This document shows positions 55,251 to 62,000 of a stretch of 62,000 bases of DNA, one piece after another. Where the stretch lies: the NCBI GenBank assembly GCA_037447655.1, contig JBBHKE010000516.1, forward strand, positions 93,322 through 155,321, read 5' to 3'. The DNA is from Zygnema cylindricum. Lineage: Eukaryota > Streptophyta > Zygnematophyceae > Zygnematales > Zygnemataceae. Position 1 is the stretch's first letter, and the number at the start of each line of letters is the position of its first letter. The translations under genes and the position numbers were made by a program. Below the pieces are notes generated by a model. It was given only the letters and a program-made list of their open reading frames with translations, searched no databases and was not told the DNA's origin.

Positions 55251-55873
55251 TACACCGCGAATCGTAATTAGAGAAAAGAAAAAATTAGAGTAAAAAAACA
55301 AAAAAAAAATGTTTAGAGTTATAAACACTAATTATTGTGATAGAACCTTTTCACAAAGGAAATTAATTCTACTTTATTTAAGTGCTTTATATTAGCTTAT
55401 GTCGGCAATAATTATCCGTGTTGTAATTATAAACACTAAATTATTTAGACATACGAAAACCGTCAGCCCGTATATTTTGACGTCATTATGACGTTACCAC
55501 TATTTGTCTCATATATATATACTATTTGTCTCAACTCATACTGTTGTCGTTTAACTATAAACTTTTCACATGTAAATTAATGTAAATGTTCACATGGACG
55601 ATAATGTTGTCTACAGACGGAGCTATGCGAATGGGTTTATAAATTATTATTTGTACCTTTTTACTTATAAAAGTACAATTTTGCACAGTCACACGTTGTC
55701 CGTACTCCACACTATTTAAAAAGAACCTATATTAGAATTTTTGAAGCTAATTAAACTTTACCCTAAATAGTATAATGAAAAAATTCGAATCATTTATTCT
55801 ATTTAACATGATAGAATCGAAATTTAGGCCGACCGAATTAGCGTTATCTACTCTAATTACAATTCGCTGTGTA
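55251..55873. mobile_element. TA-flanked MITE, long form (623 bp)
   Basis: Termini CACCGCGAATCGTAATTAGA and GAATTGTAATTAGAG-type inverse (right end AATTCGCTGTG), with TA outside. Interior is the inverted relative of 13638-14255, including a shared GCATAAATC/TCGACAG-like middle. Confidence 0.78.
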
Positions 55874-56315
55874 GTGTACGGATATTAAAAACACGACAAC
55901 GTGGCGTGATGTGACGATATAGCACGCGCCAAAATTAAAAGTGCGATACTGTACGTTTCTGTACCGGTATAGATTAAACGACACATCGTACGTCACGCCA
56001 ACACTGAAATAAAAGTATTGTAGTGTACAGCTATTGAGAACATGACAGCGTGGCGTGATGTGACAGGATCGCACGCGCAAAAATCAAAAATATGATACTG
56101 AAAGCACACCACGGGCGAGAAAACTAACGAACCTTACCTGTACGTTATTAGCCGGTATTGATAACACGACATTTTGGCGTGTACGGATATTGAGAAAACG
56201 TCAACTTGGCATGATGTCTCGGGTCGCACGCGCAAAATTTTAAAGTACGATACTGTACATTACTCGACCGGTATTGATATCACGACATTTTGGCGTGACG
56301 TCGATTTTGTTTGGC
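55873..56315. repeat. 155-bp tandem repeat, about three units
   Basis: Units begin GTGTACGGATATTRANAACA at about 55873, 56023 and 56178, with conserved TGGCGTGATGTGAC and GCACGCGCAAAA words. One related unit stands at 47208. The MITE at 55251-55873 abuts the first unit. Confidence 0.7.
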
Positions 56316-56640
56316 ATTTTATCATTCCACTACAACCACGCGAAATACAACAAATAGAATTTTACCACATGTCTTTTTTCATTACATCAAAATGGAACAT
56401 GACAAAGCCAATCAAAACTCAAATCACTCAACGGCTCACGATCTTACACAAAAAAATCGACGATCAATTATCGTTGTCACCAGAGACGCCAATCCTAACT
56501 CAAAACCCTCAACGGCTCAAGATCTTACACAAAAAAAATCGACGGTCAATTCTCGTTGTCACCAGAGACGAAAGCGACTACAATGCTTTTCCCTTTTAGA
56601 AAAACGGCAAAGCATAAATGTACCATAGTTATGCAACGAT
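56316..56640. repeat. Dispersed repeat, inverted relative of 13000-13316
   Basis: Carries two tandem units of about 68 bases (CGGCTCACGATCTTACACAA and CGGCTCAAGATCTTACACAA), each ending TCGTTGTCACCAGAGACG. The frames through it are not protein-like. Confidence 0.6.
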
Positions 56641-56849
56641 CAATCATCAATCGAATGATTCTCTCCAATTTTTCCCTGCTGCTAGTTTTGCTGCTAGTTT
56701 TGCTCTGACTGCTTATTTTGTCGTGGATTTAATCTATTTTCTTTCTTTTTCAGTGATTAAGCATTGCTTTCTCATGTAGAGAATTGTTTTCCTTAGCTTC
56801 CTGTCTTGTAATTGGTTGATCCTATGGCCACTTCCTCAAAATCTCAACA

Positions 56850-56861
56850 TGGTATCAGAGC
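56850..56861 (+). promoter_or_regulatory. Primer binding site, initiator Met tRNA
   Basis: TGGTATCAGAGC is the exact complement of the 3' end of plant initiator Met tRNA before CCA addition and follows an LTR-type CA end (CTCAACA). Confidence 0.8.
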
Positions 56862-56879
56862 TTTAGGTAAAATTACAGA

Positions 56880-57640
56880 CATCCAGAAATTTAATGGTAG
56901 TAATTATTTACTATAGAAAACTAAGATGACCCGAATTCTAAAAGTTAAGAATGAAGGGAAGAAGAGGCAGCGACATTAATTTTTCTAGCAGTGGAAGATA
57001 ATCAACTTTTACACATAGTTTAGTTATAATAACCTAAAGCTATGTGGGACAAATTAATGACTGTATATGAGCCTACTAATCCGTCCAACATAATGCAATT
57101 AAAAAACAAATTGCTTGACTTTAGTGTGGAGAGTGAAGAAACTATGGAAACTCATAAATAGACTGAAAGAGCTTAAATTAAAGCTAGCTGCAGTCGGCAC
57201 AACACTGAATGATGATGATTTGATCCTCACGCTGTTTAGGTCATTGCCATCACAGTACGCTATGATGATCACGGCTTTGAAAAGTAAACCTACTTTAGAC
57301 TTTGATGCAGTATGTCAGCATTTCATTCAGGAAGAAGTTGAAATTAAAATAAAAGAGGAAAAAGAGTTAGATGCAGCTCTTTATGCCAAAGGCAAACAGT
57401 TAGTAAAACGTACTGAGTTAGTAACTGCTTGTGCTATATGTGGGAAAACAAATCATCAGATTGTTGACAGTAGATTTAAAAAGAAAGAAACTGAAAACTT
57501 CAGGAAAAAGATTGTTTGTTACAGTTGTGGAAAACTAGGTCATAAGTCTTCAGCTTGTCGCAATAAAGACAAGAACAGACAGAACAAACCATCATTTGCC
57601 ATGACCATTCAGGATGAGACTAAAAATTTTCTCACACAGT
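56880..57640 (+). pseudogene. Copia copy 3 gag
   Basis: Reads ITDIQKFNGSNYLL then TAG where Trp is usual, so no open start. After a frameshift near 57115 comes INRLKELKLKLAAVGTTLND, LFRSLPSQYAMMITALKS. Two knuckles follow: a decayed CAICGKTNHQIVDS and an intact CYSCGKLGHKSSAC (57517-57558). Confidence 0.82.
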
Positions 57641-58016
57641 CAAATGCTCAGAAAAGTAAATGGATTATAGATTCTGGAGCATCTCATCATATGTGTAATG
57701 TCAAGTCCATCTTTTCTTCTCTCACGGCATTACTAAATCCTCGACGAATTGTATTGGCAGATGATAAGATTCTAGAAACCAGTTTAATATGCGAGGTTAA
57801 TTTACAATTATACTGTTGTATTGGAAGTCATGAAGGGCATTTAAAAGATGTTTTGTACTTACCAAGTTTAAATCATAACCTTTTCAGTGTTATACATGCT
57901 GTGAAGAGTGGACTAAAAGTCGAATTTGAGAAAAAAAAAGTGAACGGTGTGAAATCAAAAGCGACGGGAAGCTAATCGCTTTTGGATATCCGAAACAGAA
58001 TCTTTTTGTCCTACGC
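57641..58016 (+). pseudogene. Copia copy 3 protease
   Basis: KWIIDSGASHHMCNVKSIFS holds the catalytic DSG (Asp codon 57673). LKDVLYLPSLNHNLFSV follows. The frame shifts in a nine-A run near 57932, after which GYPKQNLFVLRL leads into integrase. Confidence 0.85.
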
Positions 58017-59065
58017 TTGGGTGATGAAGATGCACCGATGAATTTCAGCAAAGAAGCGCAAACTTTAGAGCTATGGCATCAACGATTTGGTCATCTGGGA
58101 GATCAGAATCTTAAACGACTCATCGAAAACAAGATGGTCCGAGGACTTGAGGACGTCAACGCCAAAGACAACCTTAAGGTATGTGAAGGATGCCCTAAAG
58201 GTAAGCAAAGAAGGCTTCCTTTTCATAAAGATGATGAACCTAAACATAGAAGGAAGTTGGGGCTTATTTATTATGACTTCAGCTGTCCTCACACCTTAAG
58301 TCCTGGAGGTTCTAGATTTTTCATCACGTTTACGGATGAGTGCACTTGAAAAGTATGGGTGTATTTTATGAAATCCAAAGGAGAAGCCCTTGAGAAATTC
58401 AGAGAGTTTAAAACCATGGTAGAAAACCAGGCAAGAGAACGGATCCAAATTTTAAGGTCGGAAAATAAAGGAGAATATACTTCAATGCTTTTAAGGAAAA
58501 CTGCAAAATTTGGGGGATACAACAAGAATTCACAGTAGCTTATAGTCCGTAGCAAAACGGAGTATCAGAAAGACTTAACCAAACTTAAATTGAAATTGCA
58601 CGTTGTTTAGTACATAGTGCAAAACTAAGTCAAAACCTATGGGCTGAAGCTATCCTTTTTGTAGTTTATTTGAATAATCGTTCTCCTAGTACTTTTCTGA
58701 AAGATATAACACCTGAAGAAGCTTGGTCAGGCTTTAAACAAAATGTTAAACATTTTAGAGTTTTTGGAAGCAAAACCTTTGTTCACATCCCAGCACAGAA
58801 TAGAAAGAAATCTGATAAGAAGAGTTGGAATGGTGTCTTTGTAGGTTATGACATAAATAGAAAAGCTTACATAATTTATAACCTAATTACAAGGAAAGTT
58901 CATGTAAGTCGAGATGTGACTGTAGATGAAGGGAAGGAAAGTAGTTCAGATGTGACAAGTAGTTTTGACCCTTGGTCTGAAGAACCAGAGACTGTCATTG
59001 TTCCCTTTAACAATCAAGAAGAATTAGAAAGTGGGCCTCCACAAACACTTGGTACTCCAAGCTAA
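58017..59065 (+). pseudogene. Copia copy 3 integrase
   Basis: LWHQRFGHLGDQNLKRL and CEGCPKGKQRRLPF give the HHCC part. Then IYYDFSCP, FFITFTDECT, a stop, VWVYFMKSKGEALEKFREFK and LRSENKGEYTS. The second catalytic Asp (usually SDNGGE) is Glu-Asn-Lys here, so the triad is damaged. Later PSTFLKDITPEEAWSG, FRVFGSKTFVHIP and GVFVGYDINRKAY are the conserved tail. Further stops at 58550 and 58587. Confidence 0.85.
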
Positions 59066-59318
59066 GAAGATGAAGTGGAGCCTTCGTCATCGACACCAAT
59101 TTCCATTCCAGTTCAGACTTCTATCATCCAAGTGGATCATCAACCTTTCAACCTTTACCAGCTGAGAAGTTATCGGCACCACAACCTTCGCAAACTGCAA
59201 CCTCTCCGAGTCCGATTCAACTATCAAGATTGAAGGTAATTCCTCAAAGACTTTTTAATCGGAAACGTGCTAAACCAAAACGACCCATTGAAGAAACGGG
59301 AGATGTGGGTTTAGCTTA

Positions 59319-60394
59319 TTGCTTTATGCTGGCAAAGGGGGAACTGCAAACTTGGGGGAACCGCAAACTTTTCATGAAGCTTTAGAGAGTTCTAATTCTC
59401 ATAAATGGAAGAAGGCAATAGAATTGGAATATGAATCACTAATCAAAAACAAAAATTGGACCCTAGTAGAACGCCCTAAAGAGAAAAACATTGTGGGGTG
59501 TAAATGGGTCTGTAAGATTAAGAGGAAATGAAATGGATCACTGGAAAGATATAAAGCGAGGTTGGTAGCTAAGGGGTATTTACAAGAAGAGGGGGTTGAT
59601 TACACCGAGACTTTCTCACCAATAGTGAAGTTTAATAGTCTCAGAAGTAAAATGGCCTTAGGGGTAGCAGAAGGAATGCAAATTCATCAACTATATATCA
59701 AAACTGCATTTCTTAATGGGGATTTAGAGGAAGAAGTCTATATGAAGCAACTAGAGGGCATGATAGAACGAAGAAAAAAACACATAGTGTGTAAACTACA
59801 CAAATCTATATATGGTCTAAAACAAAGTCCTAGGTGTTGGAACATTAAACTTGACACCAAAATGAGAAAAGAGGGCTTTGAGAGATGTCACACAGATAAA
59901 GCAGTTTACACTATTGGAAAAGACAAAAACTTAGTGATTGTTTTAGTTTATGTTGATGACATGAGTGTGTTTGGTATCTTTCAGTCGAGATTGAAAAGGT
60001 CAAACGGTTTTTGAATAGCAAATTTGAGACGACTAATCTTGGGGAATTAAGTTACCTTCTTGGTATAGAAATCAAAAATAATGCTTATATAGTCTCTATG
60101 AATCAACAGAAATATGCAAAAGAAGTATTAAAACGTTTTGGTATGGAAGATTGTATTCCCGTATCAACACCTTTAGAACCGAGTCAAAAGCTAACAAAGG
60201 AAATGAGTCCTAAGTTAGAGTTTGAGAAAGAACAGATGAAACAAATGCATTACAAAGAGGCAGTGGGTAGCTTGATGTATTTAATGGTTGGCACACGCCC
60301 TAATTTAGCTGCACCTGTAGGCTCAGTTAGTCAATTCATGCAAAACCCAGGTCAGAGCACTAGTATGCAATTAAACGTATTTTACGTTATGTGA
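59319..60394 (+). pseudogene. Copia copy 3 reverse transcriptase
   Basis: EALESSNSHKWKKAIELEY, NWTLVERPKEKNIVGCKWVC, a TGA at 59529-59531, then LERYKARLVAKGYLQEEGVD, YTETFSPIVKFNSLR and YGLKQSPRCW. The first catalytic Asp (MDVKTAFLNG) has become LYIKTAFLNG. The YVDD motif is kept (59949-59960). A frameshift near 60000 joins KFETTNLGELSYLLGIEI and ACGSLMY-type end blocks (VGSLMYLMVGTRPNLA). Confidence 0.88.
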
Positions 60395-60800
60395 AAGGGA
60401 CTTTAAATTACGGCCTACAATTCTTGAAGAACACCGGAGACATTGATTTTTCCGGCTATGTGGCTGCGGATCCGGTAGTCGACCTTGACACAAGGAGGAG
60501 CACTACCATATAGATTTTTACATGTTCAGGAGGACCTACCAGTTTGAGTTCGAAACGCCAATCTTCTGTGACATTATCAAGCACGGAGGCGGAATATGTG
60601 GCGGCTACTCAAGCAGCAAAGGAAGCGTAAAAGGAACAAATTACTTCACGACACTACACAATTCATACTGGAAAAACCAAGGATCTCCTCGTAGCAACAG
60701 CGGAACCACACATCAATCACAGATAAAAGTAGAGCTTAATTTATCGGGAGGAGATTACAGAGTTCAATGCTCGCTGCGAAGGTCTACTCAAAGAGTCCTC
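60395..60800 (+). pseudogene. Copia copy 3 RNase H remnant
   Basis: Reads YGLQFLKNTGDIDFSGYVAA, a DLDTRRSTT block, and LSSTEAEYVAATQAAKEA in a shifted frame near 60575-60630, then a stop. The usual ADIFTKALP tail is absent, so the element is truncated or replaced after about 60630. Confidence 0.75.
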
Positions 60801-62000
60801 TTCTGACTAAGTCTACTTTACTATATAAACTATCCATCTACTAGTAAACCTAGTACAATACAAATGTACATGTGGACCTTCAAGGTTAACCGAGATCAAT
60901 CCAAACTATCCTTCTAGAACTATGTAGTTCAATCTACATTCTGGAGCATTGCTATGTTGCTAAGCTGCGTTGCTCTACTACGCTACTAAGTTGCTACGTT
61001 GCTCTGCTGCACTACTCTGGCGTCCCGCTCAACCTTACTTACTCAAAGAAATTGAAGTTGACGGAGTATGCTTTTGAAATAAATAGCTTTTTGTTACTTT
61101 CTAGGTTATAATATATTAGGAGAAAAAGGAAGATGCAGGCAGCTTGTCTTCATCTCTTCTCTCTTACCCACATACTTGTTGTAGTCACTGAAAGAGAGAG
61201 AGAGTGATGTCGGCTCAGTACAAAAAGCAATGACTGCAATGATTGAAAATGAGAAGGTCAACCAAATTTCAAAAACATTTACGCCACCAATAACGTGGTG
61301 GTCAAAGATATTGAGAACAATATAAAAACAATTTTAAATTTACAAACTGGTCGAAAGTACAGGGTTTTGTCCGAAAATATTTAGAGTCAATTTAATTTTT
61401 ACAATTGAGAGGAGAAGTTAAGCAAAATGAGAACTTCACCAAACGAACTGAGACGAAAATAAATAACTGAAAGAACTAGAACTAGGACTGAACGAACCTA
61501 ATGAATGACAAATTGTGCGGCGAACTTTTTTGAAGCTAATCTCGTTCTTATTTATCTATCGCAAAATATAATTTCATTTAAATGGGATTCATGGATTAGG
61601 GAACCGAAGTAATATGGTGTGTGAATTTGGTAGCCATTGTTGAGGCAATCAATCTAAGCCATCACACATGGATATTAAGTTTCCTTTTGGAAAAGAAGAT
61701 GTCGTCTCTAATATTTAGGTTGTGCTATTTACCAAATGAGAGTATGGTGGCAAAAATTATCATCAAAGATTTGTCTGCTCCTAAGTTGCTTGCCCACTTA
61801 GCACTGTAGTTAAAGGGAATTTGTTTCATGACACTTTCCTGAGCTAGCTACTTGTGAGTGGAGAATCCATGACTTCAAGTATTCTTGAGTGTGTAGCTTT
61901 AATGTACACCTTGAATATTGTAGATGTTTTGTAAACATATTTCCATCACTAAAGCAGTTATAATAAAACAACCAGCCAAACAATACGTGTGGTTTTTATA
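60801..62000. other. Unannotated right end
   Basis: No gene supported. GTTGCTNNGTTGCT-type short repeats (TACGCTACTAAGTTGCTACG) fill 60945-61020 and a short GA run lies at 61191-61204. A 62-codon frame at 61621-61809 lacks recognisable features. It may include 3' sequence of the copia element, but no LTR match was found. Confidence 0.4.

Larger units (their letters stand above)
56640..60800 (+). mobile_element. Ty1/copia retrotransposon, copy 3 (different family), decayed
   Basis: Plus-strand order gag, protease, integrase, reverse transcriptase, RNase H. Upstream sequence ends CTCAACA directly before the primer site. Sequence is unlike copies 1 and 2. Multiple stops and frameshifts; no 3' LTR recognised up to the window end. 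The left limit is a guess. Confidence 0.88.

Noticed and set aside
1-62000. CRISPR arrays or prokaryotic defence systems
   Set aside because: The repeats lack regular short repeat/unique spacer structure, and introns, MITEs and retroelements show this is eukaryotic nuclear DNA.

Overview
This is nuclear DNA from a plant-lineage (streptophyte) eukaryote. Three things point there: spliced exons of a UDP-arabinose 4-epimerase of the MUR4/UXE type with its N-terminal membrane anchor, a short arabinogalactan-protein-like first exon, and Ty1/copia retrotransposons with plant-type motifs, one using an initiator-Met-tRNA primer site. The species cannot be fixed from the sequence. An OTU + Rep/helicase + endonuclease Helentron is more typical of algae, non-flowering plants and animals than of flowering plants, so a non-flowering plant or charophyte is my inference. 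No ribosomal RNA, no intact tRNA, no CRISPR and no prokaryotic operon was seen.

Layout. 1-4.3 kb: 5' half of the epimerase gene on the minus strand (four exons), its introns loaded with tandem repeats, a (GA)n tract and an 840-bp hAT MITE; the gene runs off the left edge. 4.3-14.4 kb: gene-free and dense in miniature inverted-repeat elements (TA-flanked, hAT-type, Mutator-like and fold-back). 15.1-19 kb: a repeat block, an unrecognised multi-exon minus-strand gene, (ATC)n tracts and a stray OTU exon fragment. 19.2-26.1 kb: a large decayed Helentron on the minus strand with OTU protease, DUF6570-like, HUH Rep, PIF1-type helicase and AP-type endonuclease regions. 27-34.5 kb: MITEs, a hAT transposase remnant (BED finger, DUF659), a copia gag fragment and scattered LTR-like repeats. 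34.5-43.9 kb: two minus-strand copia elements of one family, head to tail, sharing the same frameshifts; the second is cut off at a 46-bp minisatellite. 44-52.9 kb: the arabinogalactan-like exon and assorted repeats. 53.3-55.1 kb: a long (GAT)n array and an inverted relative of the 15-16 kb block. 55.2-60.8 kb: another TA-flanked MITE, a 155-bp tandem repeat and a third, plus-strand, copia element. 60.8-62 kb: nothing recognised.

The two host genes both relate to cell-wall arabinose chemistry (UDP-arabinose synthesis; an arabinose-decorated wall protein), but they lie 42 kb apart and I make no claim of a functional cluster. Everything else is mobile DNA in various stages of decay. Nothing here is convincingly a new system. 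The most unusual items are the Helentron and its neighbouring cysteine-rich spliced gene, the MITE insertions with an internal empty-site control, the copia pair carrying shared lesions, and the duplicated splice-donor repeat in the epimerase gene.
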